Assembly: GCF_000308535.1 (NCBI RefSeq)
Contig: NZ_BAFW01000016.1
Span: 1 to 64,000 of the forward strand
Source of the DNA: Nocardia cerradoensis NBRC 101014
Lineage (GTDB): Bacteria > Actinomycetota > Actinomycetes > Mycobacteriales > Mycobacteriaceae
DNA: 64,000 nucleotides
Reading direction: 5' to 3'
Below the pieces are notes generated by a model. That model saw only the letters and a program-made list of their open reading frames with translations. It searched no databases and had not been told where the DNA came from. Both the position numbers and the translations under genes were made by a program. This document shows, piece after piece, positions 1 through 8,821 of the stretch (the stretch's first letter is position 1; the number at the start of each line of letters is the position of its first letter).

Positions 1-1
1 G

Positions 2-1387
2 CGTGAGCCGGGTGCCAACGGACCGCAGGCGCCCACGGCGCAGCCGAACGCGAATCTGCCGCAGCGCGGCGGCTCCGCTACCGCGCAGCCGACCTCGGGT
101 CTGGCCGCCAATATGCTCAAGCGTCAGCCGGGTGCGGCGGGTCAGCCGCCGCGGCCGGGCCGTCCGACCGGACTGCCGCAGCGGCCGCCGGCCGGCGGTA
201 ACGGTCTCTCGCAGCGCGAAGGCGGTCTGCCACAGCGTGATTCGGGCTCGAGCCTGCCGCCTCGGGAAGGTGGCCTGCCGCAGCGCGGTGGCTCCGGACT
301 GCCGCAGCGTGCGCCCGCCGGTGAGGACCGCCCCGCGGCGAGCCCGCCGGCTCGCGAACTCGGCGCCAACGGACTGCCGCAGCGGACCCCGGGCACCAAC
401 GGCGCCCCGGCGCGTGAGGGTGGCCTGCCGCAGCGGGAATCCGCGAACGGTGGTCTGCCGCAACGGGAACCGTCCAACGGCGACCTGCCGCAGCGCGGCG
501 TCGGAGGCGGACTGCCGCAGCGGACCCCGGGTTCCAACGGCGCGCCGTCGCGCGAGGGTGCGCCCACCGGTCTGCAGCGCGATGCCGGTAACGGTCTGCC
601 GCAGCGCGACGCCGGTATCGGTCTGCCGCAGCGGGACGCCGGTAACGGCCTCCCGCAACGGGATTCGGGCAGCGGTCTGCCACAGCGCGGTGCCGGTGGC
701 GGACTTCCGCAGCGCGAGGGCATCGGCGGACTTCCGCAGCGCGACGCCGGAAGTGGTCTGCCGCAACGAGAGTCGAATGAGGGTCTGCCGCAGCGTGCCC
801 CGGCCGCGGGCGGTCTGCCGCAGCGGCAGCCGGGTGCCGGTCTGCCGCCGCGGCCGGAACCCACCCCGGGGCTGAGCCTGCCCGGACGTCATGCGCCGCA
901 GCGGGACAGCTCCGCCGCGGACGCGAATGCGGAATCCGGTGAGGGTCGTGAACGCGGCCGCCACAGTTACCGGTCGAATCCGCAGAAGACGGCCTCGTTC
1001 TTCCAGACCCGGCTGCAGCCCGCAGCCGACGCCGGCCCGTCGGAAGGGGGGAGTCCGATCTTCGCCGAGATGATGTCGGCGTGGCTCGCGGACCCCGACC
1101 CGGACCGGTCCCAAGTCGCCGCCTCCTTCGAATCCCCAGGTGACGAAGGCTGGCAGGCTGCCCGGCGGGCAGTGGAAACCTCGTCGGAGAAGCGGACGGC
1201 GGCCGGATTGCCGCAGCGCGATCCCGGTAATCGGCTGGTTCCCGGTGGCGTCACCGGGCGGGCCGATCGGACGCCGAGCCGCGACCCAGAGTCGATCAGG
1301 TCAAGTCTGAGTCGTCACCAGCAGGGCGTCCGGGATGGCCGCGCAATGGGAGCAATGAACCTAACCGGAGATAAAGGAGACCGATGA
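2..1387 (+). CDS. Sensor histidine kinase of a conservon operon (CvnA-type), C-terminal part only
   Basis: This is the 3' end of a gene that starts before the window; the frame is open from base 2. None of the kinase core is visible. What remains is a proline/arginine/glycine-rich tail with about 18 exact GLPQR pentapeptides plus variants (NLPQR, GDLPQR, GLSQR, GLPPR), then a more ordered end around residues 325-375 of the visible part, with SFFQTRLQ and [12 protein letters not shown]. That layout is typical of the long disordered tails of actinobacterial nitrate/nitrite-sensor-type histidine kinases that head cvn operons. The stop overlaps the next ATG by 4 bp (ATGA), and the next three genes are the usual CvnB, CvnC and CvnD partners, which is the main support for the call. 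The kinase identity is inferred from context, since its catalytic domains lie outside the window. Confidence 0.8.
   Translation, partial: REPGANGPQAPTAQPNANLPQRGGSATAQPTSGLAANMLKRQPGAAGQPPRPGRPTGLPQRPPAGGNGLSQREGGLPQRDSGSSLPPREGGLPQRGGSGLPQRAPAGEDRPAASPPARELGANGLPQRTPGTNGAPAREGGLPQRESANGGLPQREPSNGDLPQRGVGGGLPQRTPGSNGAPSREGAPTGLQRDAGNGLPQRDAGIGLPQRDAGNGLPQRDSGSGLPQRGAGGGLPQREGIGGLPQRDAGSGLPQRESNEGLPQRAPAAGGLPQRQPGAGLPPRPEPTPGLSLPGRHAPQRDSSAADANAESGEGRERGRHSYRSNPQKTASFFQTRLQPAADAGPSEGGSPIFAEMMSAWLADPDPDRSQVAASFESPGDEGWQAARRAVETSSEKRTAAGLPQRDPGNRLVPGGVTGRADRTPSRDPESIRSSLSRHQQGVRDGRAMGAMNLTGDKGDR
171..840 (+). repeat. Degenerate tandem coding repeat (GLPQR units)
   Basis: About 670 bp inside the kinase tail carry a repeated core close to GGTCTGCCGCAGCG, encoding GLPQR every 8-20 residues. 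Linkers vary in length and sequence ([16 protein letters not shown] and similar), so it is a drifting protein repeat and not a clean DNA tandem array. One isolated extra copy lies near base 1205. The repeats probably form a flexible linker. Function is unknown. Confidence 0.85.
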
Positions 1388-1797
1388 ACCCCGATCTAGG
1401 TGGTACGAACCGTCAGCTGGATTGGCTGGTTTCGAACTTCGCCAACGAGGTTCCGGGCGTCGCTCATGCCGTGCTGGTTTCGGCGGACGGCCTGTTGATG
1501 GCCGCGAGCGCTCAATTGCCCGTTGACCGTGCCGAACAGCTGTCCGCCGTGACCGCAGGTTTGGCCAGCCTCTCTGTCGGCGTTTCGAACCTGTTCGAAG
1601 GCGGCACGGTACTGCAGTCCGTGGTCGAGATGGAACACGGTTACCTACTGCTCATGGCAGTCGGTGACGGGTCCTATCTGGCCGTGCTGACGAACACGTC
1701 CTGCGATATCGGCCAGGTGGGCTACGAGATGGCTCTGCTGGTCGAGCGGGTGGGCCAGACAGTCCAGGCCACACCTCGCGTCACGATGGGTTCCTGA
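1384..1797 (+). CDS. Roadblock/LC7 domain protein (CvnB-type)
   Basis: A 137-residue protein made up almost wholly of one roadblock/LC7 fold: [29 protein letters not shown] near the N-terminus and the glycine-rich strands later. Family members regulate small GTPases; in conservons they are proposed to bridge the sensor kinase and the CvnD GTPase at the membrane. The start is well supported by AAAGGAGA at 1373-1380 and by the 4-bp overlap with the kinase stop. It is the second gene of a four-gene operon. Length is normal for the family. Confidence 0.93.
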   Translation: MNPDLGGTNRQLDWLVSNFANEVPGVAHAVLVSADGLLMAASAQLPVDRAEQLSAVTAGLASLSVGVSNLFEGGTVLQSVVEMEHGYLLLMAVGDGSYLAVLTNTSCDIGQVGYEMALLVERVGQTVQATPRVTMGS

Positions 1798-1804
1798 TGG
1801 TGGG

Positions 1805-2179
1805 ATGGACATAGACAACCAGCACGTGGGGAGCGCCGAGCCCAGCCTCGTCCGTCCGTACTCGCTGACCGCCGGTCGTACGCGGCCGACGGTGGAGTTG
1901 GCATTGGAGGCGCTCGTCGCATCGCATCCGGTCGCCCTGGAGCGGCAGTTCGAACTGACCAACATCGAGACGTCAATCGTGGAGTTGTGCAGAGAATCGC
2001 CATCTGTTGCGGAACTTGCTGCCCGACTGGGTATTCCGATCGGGGTGGCTCGAGTGCTCGTCGCCGACCTCATCGAGGCGGGACATGTTCGAGTTTCGGC
2101 GACTTTGAAAGACGATTCGAGCGACGATGAACGTCGCGAGCTGATCGAAAGGGTTCTCAGTGGACTCCGGCGTATTTGA
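1805..2179 (+). CDS. DUF742 protein (CvnC-type)
   Basis: A 124-residue DUF742 protein. It has the family opening VRPYSLTAGRTRP at about residues 15-27, then a predicted winged-helix-like region (IVELCRESPSVAELAARLGIPIGVARVLVADLI, given here as the region around residues 55-90). It lies 7 bp after CvnB and overlaps CvnD by 20 bp, so it is translated as part of the operon. The ribosome-binding site is weak, consistent with coupling to the upstream gene. The exact role of DUF742 is not known; in conservons it is one of four conserved parts. Confidence 0.9.
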   Translation: MDIDNQHVGSAEPSLVRPYSLTAGRTRPTVELALEALVASHPVALERQFELTNIETSIVELCRESPSVAELAARLGIPIGVARVLVADLIEAGHVRVSATLKDDSSDDERRELIERVLSGLRRI

Positions 2180-2762
2180 TTCGACGGCCCAGGTCGATAC
2201 CCGCAACGCCAAGCCGACCTCCGCGAAGATCGTGGTGGCCGGTGGCTTCGGTGTGGGTAAGACGACCTTGGTCGGTGCTGTATCGGAGATTGTTCCGCTG
2301 CGCACCGAGGCTTTGGTGACCAACGCCAGTGTGGGCGTCGACAGCCTGGCCGCCGTGCCGACGAAGGCCACCACCACGGTGGCCATGGACTTCGGCAGGA
2401 TCAGCCTCGCCGACGATTTGGTGCTTTATCTGTTCGGCACACCCGGCCAGTACCGCTTCTGGTTCATGTGGGACGACCTGATTCGCGGCGCCATCGGGGC
2501 GGTAGTGCTGATCGACACCAGACGGCTCGAGGATTCCTTCGCCGCCGTCGACTACTTCGAGGCTCGTGGGCTGCCGTTCCTGGTGGCCATCAACGAGTTC
2601 GACGACGCACCGCGGTACCCCCTGGAGGACATCCGCCAGGCGCTGGCCGTCCCGGCGGACGTGCCGATCATGTCGATCGACGCGCGCCGCCGCGAGCCGG
2701 TGAAGCAGGCGCTGGTCTCGGTCACCGAGTACGCGCTGCGCAAAGTGGTTCAGGGTTACTGA
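2160..2762 (+). CDS. Small GTP/ATP-binding protein (CvnD-type)
   Basis: A 200-residue G-domain protein. The P-loop GGFGVGKTT is at about residues 28-36, a switch-II-like FGTPGQYRF at about 94-102, and an NEFDD segment near residue 145 takes the place of the NKxD base-recognition motif. This matches conservon CvnD proteins, Ras-like switches read out by CvnB and CvnC. The start is GTG at 2160, inside the end of CvnC, and is chosen because the family begins just before the P-loop strand. The operon ends here; the next gene is 93 bp away and of unrelated function. Confidence 0.92.
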   Translation: MDSGVFDSTAQVDTRNAKPTSAKIVVAGGFGVGKTTLVGAVSEIVPLRTEALVTNASVGVDSLAAVPTKATTTVAMDFGRISLADDLVLYLFGTPGQYRFWFMWDDLIRGAIGAVVLIDTRRLEDSFAAVDYFEARGLPFLVAINEFDDAPRYPLEDIRQALAVPADVPIMSIDARRREPVKQALVSVTEYALRKVVQGY

Positions 2763-2855
2763 TACGCCGGCGAGCGGCCGCGCGACGCGGCCGCGTCGGC
2801 GCGCGGTGGCACCACGACCGCCGATCGCCCGCTCCGGCGCGGTTACGCTCGGGGC

Positions 2856-4376
2856 GTGAAGATCTCGGCGCGTGAGTTTTTCGACGGTGTGCTCGATCCC
2901 GGTTCGTATCGCAGCTGGGATCGAGAACCGATCGAGATCGCCACCGCACCGGCGTATCACGCGGAACTGACCGCCGCCGCCGAGCGCAGCGGCACCGACG
3001 AATCGGTCCTGACCGGTGAGGGACGGTTGCGCGGGCGGCGCGTCGCGGTGATCGCGTGTGAATTCGGCTTTCTCGCCGGATCGATCGGCGTGGCCGCCGC
3101 CGAGCGGATCGTCACCGCCGTCGAACGCGCCACCGCACTGGGTCTGCCGCTGCTCGCCTCGCCCACCTCCGGCGGAACCCGCATGCAGGAGGGCACGGTC
3201 GCCTTCGTGCAGATGGTGAAGATCGCGGGCGCGGTGGCCGCGCACAAGTCGGCCGGCCATCCCTATCTGGTGTATCTGCGCGATCCCACGATGGGCGGAG
3301 TGTTCGCGTCCTGGGGTTCGCTGGGGCATATGACCTTCGCCGAGCCCGGTGCGTTGATCGGATTCCTGGGGCCGCGGGTGTACGAAGCGCTCTACGACCG
3401 GCCGTTCCCCGAGGGCGTGCAGACCGCGGAGAACCTGTATCGCAACGGGGTCATCGACGGGGTGGTGCCGGTCCGGTTCTTCCGCCGGATCGCGCACCGG
3501 GTGTTGAATGTCGCGGTTCCCGTTGCGGGACAGGCGAATTCGCTGTCGATCGCTTCGACCGCGCAGGGTGTGGGGCGAGTGGGTTCGCCGGGCGCTGAGG
3601 GAGTGGAGACACCGGCGTGGGAGTCGGTGCTGATCTCCCGTGATCCGCGGCGCCCCGGCATTCGCGAGTTGTTGCGGCAGGCGTCCGATCGGGTGCCGTT
3701 GAGCGGTACGGGTCAGGGCGAATCCGATCGCGCCGTCGTGCATGCTCTGGCCCGCCTGCGCGGCGAGCCGTGCGTGATCTTCGGTCACGATCGGGCCGGC
3801 CGGACCGGGGAGAACACCATGGGGCCGGCGGCGTTGCGGGAGGCCCGCCGCAGTATGCACCTCGCCGCCGAACTCCACATACCGTTGGTCCTGGTCATCG
3901 ACACCGCGGGCGCGGCACTGTCGCGGGAGGCCGAGGAACGGGGTCTTGCCCCCGAAATCGCCCGCTGCCTGGCCGATCTGGTCACGCTGGATACACCGAC
4001 CGTCTCGGTGCTGCTGGGGCAGGGCACCGGTGGCGGCGCGCTCGCGCTGCTTCCCGCCGACCGTGTCCTCGCCGCGACGCACGGCTGGCTGGCCCCACTT
4101 CCGCCGGAAGGCGCCAGCGCCATCGTCTTCCGCGACACCGCGCACGCCGCGGAACTGGCTGCCGCCCAACGGGTCCGGGCCGCGGACCTGCTCGCCGACG
4201 GCGTCGTCGACCGTATCGTTGCCGAACATCCCGACGCGGCCCGGGAACCCATCGATTTCTCCCGGCGCATGGTTGCCGCGATCGCCGAGGAATTGGCCGC
4301 CCTCCGCGCGCGGCCGACCGCCGCCCTCCGCGCCAGTCGACGGAACCGCTACCGCCGCTTGGGCGTTCCCGGCTGA
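2856..4376 (+). CDS. accD3: Acyl-CoA carboxylase carboxyltransferase, fused beta/alpha type (AccD3-like)
   Basis: A 506-residue protein with two crotonase-like carboxyltransferase halves. The N-terminal half contains SPTSGGTRMQEG (about residues 101-112) and DPTMGGVFASWGSLG (about 143-157). The C-terminal half contains GHDRAGRTGENTMGP and VLLGQGTGGGALALLPADRVLA. No zinc finger is visible at the N-terminus. Length and fusion match mycobacterial AccD3 (Rv0904c, 495 residues), and the gene lies near EchA6- and Rv0906-like genes as it does there. No biotin-carrier or biotin carboxylase gene lies beside it, so any carboxylase partner is elsewhere. Substrate unknown. The start is GTG 2856 with no clear ribosome site. 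Confidence 0.88.
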   Translation: MKISAREFFDGVLDPGSYRSWDREPIEIATAPAYHAELTAAAERSGTDESVLTGEGRLRGRRVAVIACEFGFLAGSIGVAAAERIVTAVERATALGLPLLASPTSGGTRMQEGTVAFVQMVKIAGAVAAHKSAGHPYLVYLRDPTMGGVFASWGSLGHMTFAEPGALIGFLGPRVYEALYDRPFPEGVQTAENLYRNGVIDGVVPVRFFRRIAHRVLNVAVPVAGQANSLSIASTAQGVGRVGSPGAEGVETPAWESVLISRDPRRPGIRELLRQASDRVPLSGTGQGESDRAVVHALARLRGEPCVIFGHDRAGRTGENTMGPAALREARRSMHLAAELHIPLVLVIDTAGAALSREAEERGLAPEIARCLADLVTLDTPTVSVLLGQGTGGGALALLPADRVLAATHGWLAPLPPEGASAIVFRDTAHAAELAAAQRVRAADLLADGVVDRIVAEHPDAAREPIDFSRRMVAAIAEELAALRARPTAALRASRRNRYRRLGVPG

Positions 4377-4585
4377 CGAACCCCTGGCGCACGGCGCGCG
4401 ATGCTCAGGGCAGTGCCGACCGAAGCGATCGCGTCCCGATCCGAGTGCCGCGCACGTCTGCGTTCCGCACCTAGAGTCGGCAACCGAGCGCTGAGCGTCG
4501 ACGTCCTGGCTGGCAGGGGCGCATGATCCGAACACGCAGGAGCGCGTCGTTGACGGCTCGGCAAACCGCTTCTACGGTCGGAACG

Positions 4586-5440
4586 GTGACCTTTCGCAGC
4601 GAGAGCAGCACAGTACCGTCGGTGATCCTCAACGACGGCCATCTGATTCCGAGGCTGGGCTTCGGGGTCTTCCAGGTGCCGGAGGGACAGACCTTCGACA
4701 CGGTTACCGCCGCGCTCGAGGCGGGGTACCGCAGCATCGACACCGCCGCCGCCTATGGGAACGAGGCCGAGGTGGGGCGGGCGATCGCCGAATCGGGGCT
4801 GGCGCGCGACGAGGTCTTCATCACCACCAAGCTGTGGAATGCCGACCAGGGCTACGACTCCACCCTGCGCGCATTCGAAGCGAGTATGGAGCGGCTGGGG
4901 TTCGAGTACCTCGATCTGTACCTGATCCACTGGCCGGTACCGAGCGCGGACCGCTACGTCGACACATTCCGCGCCTTCCAGTCACTGAAGACGCAGGGTC
5001 GGATCGGTTCGATAGGTGTGTCGAACTTTCAGCCGGAGCAGCTGCGGCGACTGATCGGTGAGACCGGTGAAGTGCCGGCCGTGAATCAGGTCGAATTGCA
5101 TCCGGCGCTCGCGCAGAACACGCTGCGTGCCTTCCACGCGGAACACGGCATCGCCACCGAGGCGTGGAGTCCGCTCGGCCAGGGTGCGGAACTGAAGGAT
5201 CCCACCGTGGGCGCGGTCGCCGAACAGGTCGGCCGCACGCCCGCCCAGGTCCTGATCCGGTGGCATCTGCAGCTGGGCAACATCGTCATCCCGAAGTCGG
5301 TGAACCCGGAGCGCATCCGGGAGAACTTCGACGTGTTCACCTTCGAACTCGACGCCGAGCAGATGACCACCCTCAACGCGCTCGATACCGGCAGCCGCGT
5401 CGGCCCGGATCCCGACACGTTCACCATGGGGCTCGACTGA
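4586..5440 (+). CDS. Aldo/keto reductase (2,5-diketogluconate-reductase-like)
   Basis: A 284-residue TIM-barrel oxidoreductase using NADPH. The catalytic tetrad can be read: Asp in SIDTAAAYGNE with its Tyr, Lys in ITTKLW, and His in YLIHWP. C-terminal cofactor residues appear in VIPKSVNPERIRENF. GTG 4586 is preferred because the family typically begins about ten residues before VILNDGHLIPRLGFG; an in-frame ATG at 4523 would add 21 unconserved residues. It reduces small carbonyls in this family; the true substrate is unknown. It sits between the AccD3-like and EchA6-like genes, which are neighbours (head to head) in M. tuberculosis, so it looks inserted relative to that order. Confidence 0.9.
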   Translation: MTFRSESSTVPSVILNDGHLIPRLGFGVFQVPEGQTFDTVTAALEAGYRSIDTAAAYGNEAEVGRAIAESGLARDEVFITTKLWNADQGYDSTLRAFEASMERLGFEYLDLYLIHWPVPSADRYVDTFRAFQSLKTQGRIGSIGVSNFQPEQLRRLIGETGEVPAVNQVELHPALAQNTLRAFHAEHGIATEAWSPLGQGAELKDPTVGAVAEQVGRTPAQVLIRWHLQLGNIVIPKSVNPERIRENFDVFTFELDAEQMTTLNALDTGSRVGPDPDTFTMGLD

Positions 5441-5453
5441 GGCGCTGTGGCAC

Positions 5454-6794
5454 TCAGGGCAGCCCCAGGTAACGCGTGAGTTCCACCGCTGCCGCCCGCC
5501 CTGCCCGGTTCGCGCCGATGGTGCTGGCCGACGGGCCGTAACCGATCAGGTGGATGCGCGGGTCGGTGGCCACCTGCGTGGCGAGGCGGCCCGTCATGGT
5601 GATGCCGCCGCCGGGCCCGCGCAGTCGCAGTGGGGCCAGGTGGTCGAGCGCGCTGCGGAAACCGGTGGCCCAGAGGATCACATCGGCAGGCCGGAAGCTG
5701 CCGTCGGCCCAGCGCACGCCCTCCGGTTCGATGCGGGCGAACATCGGATGCCAGGTCAGCGCGCCGCGCGCTCGGGCGGCGCGAATCCGGTCGTCGACCG
5801 GCAGTCCGGTCACCGACACCACCGATCGCGGCGGCAGCCCCCGTCGCACGCGGTCCTCGACCATCGCGACCGCCCGGCGGCCCTCGTCGGGCCCGAACGG
5901 ACCCTCGCGCCAGCGCGGTTCCGTCCGCGACACCCACGTCGTGCTCGTGACCTGGGAGATCTCATCGAGCAGCTGCACCGCCGAGATCCCCGCGCCGACC
6001 ACCACGACGTGCTTCCCGGCGAACTCCGCCGCGCTGCGGTAGTCGTGGGCGTGCAACTGCCGCCCGGCGAAGGTTTCCGCGCCCGGATAGTACGGAATGA
6101 ACGGCTTTTCCCAGGTGCCGGTCGCATTGATCACGCCGCGCACGCGGAGCGTCTCGCCGGTGGCACCCGGTGATCCGGTCGGTGCATCCGTCGATCGCCG
6201 CGAATCGGCGGCCGCGGACGGCTCGTCGGGTGAGCCCGGATCGGTGAAAGCATCGCGAGGCGTCGATCCGCCCGGCTCCGCTGCCGTGCTCGCCTCGCGA
6301 GCCGTCGAGGGCAGGCCATCGTCGCCGGTAACGGGCGGTCGAACGACGGAAACTCCTGCAGCCGAGCGGTTTTCACCGGCCGCGGTCTCGACGTGCAACA
6401 GCCCGTCCACCAACGTCCCCGGACATGTTGCGGTGGTTGCCCGATCGCACACCACCCGGACCGACACCGGCCGGCGAACCTGCAGGTCGAACCGCTTTTC
6501 GTACAGCTCGAAATAATGCGGCACCGCGGTGGCGGCGGGGACGGAATCCGAACCGGCCGGCAGGGTTTCGGTGAACGACATCCCCGGCAGGTCGTGCACT
6601 CGATTCACCGTGCTCAAAGTCAGTGACGGCCAGCGGAATTGCCATGCGCCACCGGGGCCGGGGGCGTGGTCGACGATGACGAAATCGACGCCGGGAGTCA
6701 ATCCGAGCCGCCGCAGGTGATAGCCGACCGACAGTCCGGCCTGGCCGGCGCCGATCACCACAATCTCGAAATCGGGTGCGGTCACCGCCGTCAC
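5454..6794 (-). CDS. FAD/NAD(P)-dependent monooxygenase-type oxidoreductase with low-complexity insert
   Basis: A flavoprotein with an N-terminal FAD Rossmann motif (IGAGQAG), FRWPSLTLS, a second dinucleotide motif (VVGAGISA) and an ILWATGFRSALDHL end typical of flavin-containing monooxygenase or YrpB/CzcO-like proteins. Between the strands ending LLHVETAAG and LRVRGVINATGTW lies about 75 residues rich in Ser, Ala, Pro, Gly, Asp (bases 6150-6374), with less GC-biased third positions than the rest. Relatives pass directly from one strand to the other. GTG 6794 or GTG 6785 is the likely start; an ATG at 6833 adds a short unconserved tail. It converges on the aldo/keto reductase gene with 13 bp between stops. 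Confidence 0.85.
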   Translation of the reverse strand: MTAVTAPDFEIVVIGAGQAGLSVGYHLRRLGLTPGVDFVIVDHAPGPGGAWQFRWPSLTLSTVNRVHDLPGMSFTETLPAGSDSVPAATAVPHYFELYEKRFDLQVRRPVSVRVVCDRATTATCPGTLVDGLLHVETAAGENRSAAGVSVVRPPVTGDDGLPSTAREASTAAEPGGSTPRDAFTDPGSPDEPSAAADSRRSTDAPTGSPGATGETLRVRGVINATGTWEKPFIPYYPGAETFAGRQLHAHDYRSAAEFAGKHVVVVGAGISAVQLLDEISQVTSTTWVSRTEPRWREGPFGPDEGRRAVAMVEDRVRRGLPPRSVVSVTGLPVDDRIRAARARGALTWHPMFARIEPEGVRWADGSFRPADVILWATGFRSALDHLAPLRLRGPGGGITMTGRLATQVATDPRIHLIGYGPSASTIGANRAGRAAAVELTRYLGLP

Positions 6795-6912
6795 AGTACG
6801 CGTCGGGTGCGTTGCGGCAACTGTCCGGCGCATACAGTGGAGTCGATACCGACCGGCGGGTGCGGTGAGGTGCGCCCCCGGAAGAGAAACCGCGCGAATG
6901 GGGAGAGGTCAG

Positions 6913-7638
6913 ATGCTCGCAGTGAGCCGGGATGGTGACGTGGTCACCATCGAATTGCAGCGCCCGCAGCGCCGCAACGCCCTCAACGACGAGTTGGTGG
7001 CAGCGTTGCGGGAGGCCGTCACGTCCGCGGCGGCCGACGCGCGGGTGATCGTGCTGACCGGTCAGGGTCCGATTTTCAGTGCCGGCGCCGATCTGTCCGG
7101 CGTCTACTCGTCGGATTTCCTCGACGGACTGCTCGGTCTGTTGCGCACCATCGAAACGGTCCCGGTGCCGGTGATCGCCGCCATCAACGGCGGCGCGCTC
7201 GGCGCCGGCGTGCAGCTGGCGCTGGCCTCCGACCTGCGGGTGATGAGCCCGGATTCCTACATCGCCATTCCGGCCGCGAAGCTGGGCATCTCGGTGGATC
7301 GCTGGACGGTGCGCCGGCTGGTCGCACTGATCGGCGGCGGCCCGGCACGGACCGTGCTGATGGGTGCCGAGAGTGTATCCGCCTCCGACGCATACACTTT
7401 CGGCTTCGCCAACCGGCTCGGCACCCTGGCCGACGCGCAGGAATGGGCGAAGTCGATCGCCCAGCTCGCCCCGCTCTCGCTGCGTCACCTCAAGCTGGTG
7501 TTCAACGACGACGGCACCCGCGGCGAGGACACTCCCGAGCAGCGCGCCGCCCTGGAAGCGGCCTGGCGCAGCGCCGACGCCGAGGAGGCGCGGCTGGCGC
7601 GGGAACAGAAGCGCGCGGCGAAGTTCGTGGGCCGCTGA
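6913..7638 (+). CDS. echA6: EchA6-like enoyl-CoA hydratase family protein, catalytic glutamates missing
   Basis: A 241-residue crotonase-fold protein with the oxyanion/CoA signature FSAGADLSG (about residues 56-64). The two acids that drive hydration in true enoyl-CoA hydratases are replaced: GALGAGVQLALASD has Gln where Glu144 is expected, and YIAIPAAKLGI has Ala where Glu164 is expected. M. tuberculosis EchA6 is likewise non-catalytic and delivers acyl-CoA to FAS-II for mycolate synthesis. Length and neighbours (AccD3-like upstream, Rv0906-like downstream) agree. Start ATG 6913 follows GGAGAGGT at 6902-6909. Its stop overlaps the next start (TGATG), so the two are coupled. The role in mycolate metabolism is inferred from the homologue. 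Confidence 0.9.
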   Translation: MLAVSRDGDVVTIELQRPQRRNALNDELVAALREAVTSAAADARVIVLTGQGPIFSAGADLSGVYSSDFLDGLLGLLRTIETVPVPVIAAINGGALGAGVQLALASDLRVMSPDSYIAIPAAKLGISVDRWTVRRLVALIGGGPARTVLMGAESVSASDAYTFGFANRLGTLADAQEWAKSIAQLAPLSLRHLKLVFNDDGTRGEDTPEQRAALEAAWRSADAEEARLAREQKRAAKFVGR

Positions 7639-8789
7639 TGGCCGGCACCGAGATCGTCGCGGCCGCCCGCCGAGCGGCGCTGGCCGCGGCCGGGCTGGTC
7701 GGATTGCGCTGGGTGGTACGGGCGGCGTGGCGGATTCCCGTGGAAATGGGGGCGTCCGCCGCCGCCATCGCACCGCTGGCGACGCGGTCGGCGAGCTACC
7801 GCGACCGGCAGTTCCACAACACCGAACCCAGCAGCCAGATCTCGCCCGGCGCGGGTGCGTCCCTGCTGCTGTCGGCACTGACCCGTCGCGATGTGGGGCG
7901 GCCACCGGCGCCGATCCCGCTGGCCGGCGCCGAACATCCCGAGGAGGCGGCCGAGCTGGCGGTGACCTGGTTCGGCCACGCCACCGCGCTGATCGAGGTC
8001 GACGGCTACCGCATCCTCACCGATCCGGTGTGGAGCGAGCGGGTCTCGCCGTCGCCACTGGTCGGCCCGGCCCGGCTGCATCCGGTGCCGGCGCCGCTGT
8101 CGTCGCTGCCCGCGCTGGACGCGGTGGTGATTTCGCACGATCACTACGACCATCTGGACCGTGAGACCGTGCGCGCGCTGGTGGCCGCTCAGGACGCGCC
8201 GTTCGTGGTGCCGATCGGGATCGGCGCCCATCTGCGCAAATGGCAGGTGCCGGAGGCGCGCATCATCGAATTGGATTGGAACACTTCCACGTCCATCGCC
8301 CGCCCGGGGCGCGGTGAGCTCACCGTCACCTGCACCGAGGCGCGGCACTTCTCCGGGCGCGGCTTCACCCGTAACACCACGCTGTGGGCGTCGTGGGTCT
8401 TCGCGGGCCCGCGGCGACGGGCATATTTCGGCGGCGACACCGGATACACGAAGGCGTTCGCCGAAATCGGCGCGACCTACGGTCCGTTCGATCTGACCCT
8501 GCTGCCGATCGGCGCCTACGACGTGCACTGGCCGGATGTGCACATGAATCCCGAGGAGGCGGTCCGCGCCCACGCCGACGTGTGCGTCGGCGACGCCGAA
8601 TACGGCATCTTGGTGCCGATTCACTGGGCCACGTTCAACCTGGCCTTCCACGGCTGGTCGGAACCGGTCCGCAGACTTGTTGCGGCGGCGCGTGCAGCGG
8701 GTACCCGGGTAGTGGTGCCGCTTCCCGGCGGGCGGATCGATACCGATGCGGTATCACCGCAGGTCTCCTGGTGGGAGGATGTGCGCTAG
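7638..8789 (+). CDS. Metallo-beta-lactamase-fold hydrolase (NAPE-PLD-like, Rv0906-like)
   Basis: A 383-residue protein with an N-terminal hydrophobic segment (about residues 8-35) and a metallo-beta-lactamase domain. Metal ligands are visible as HDHYDH (SHDHYDHLD), with further ligands in TEARHFSGR, GGDTGY and the histidine of PIHWATF. The YRDRQFHNTEP and WFGHATALIEV segments place it with NAPE-hydrolysing phospholipase-D-like or UlaG-like proteins. It follows the EchA6-like gene with one base shared between stop and start (TGATG), the same order as Rv0905-Rv0906. A lipid phosphodiester substrate is plausible from the family but unproven. The C-terminus is close to family length. Confidence 0.88.
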   Translation: MAGTEIVAAARRAALAAAGLVGLRWVVRAAWRIPVEMGASAAAIAPLATRSASYRDRQFHNTEPSSQISPGAGASLLLSALTRRDVGRPPAPIPLAGAEHPEEAAELAVTWFGHATALIEVDGYRILTDPVWSERVSPSPLVGPARLHPVPAPLSSLPALDAVVISHDHYDHLDRETVRALVAAQDAPFVVPIGIGAHLRKWQVPEARIIELDWNTSTSIARPGRGELTVTCTEARHFSGRGFTRNTTLWASWVFAGPRRRAYFGGDTGYTKAFAEIGATYGPFDLTLLPIGAYDVHWPDVHMNPEEAVRAHADVCVGDAEYGILVPIHWATFNLAFHGWSEPVRRLVAAARAAGTRVVVPLPGGRIDTDAVSPQVSWWEDVR

Positions 8790-8821
8790 CAACGCAGTCG
8801 ACGAGTGAAGGAGTGGGCTTC

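Noticed and set aside
171..840. Possible CRISPR array
   Set aside because: The repeats are about 14 bp, in frame, with variable spacing and encode GLPQR; repeat and spacer lengths are not those of CRISPR.
2157..4535. 792-codon open frame on the minus strand across the carboxyltransferase gene
   Set aside because: It is antisense to a well-conserved AccD3-like gene and crosses into the GTPase gene; its translation is Arg/Gly/Gln-rich with no domain. Long antisense frames are expected at this GC content.
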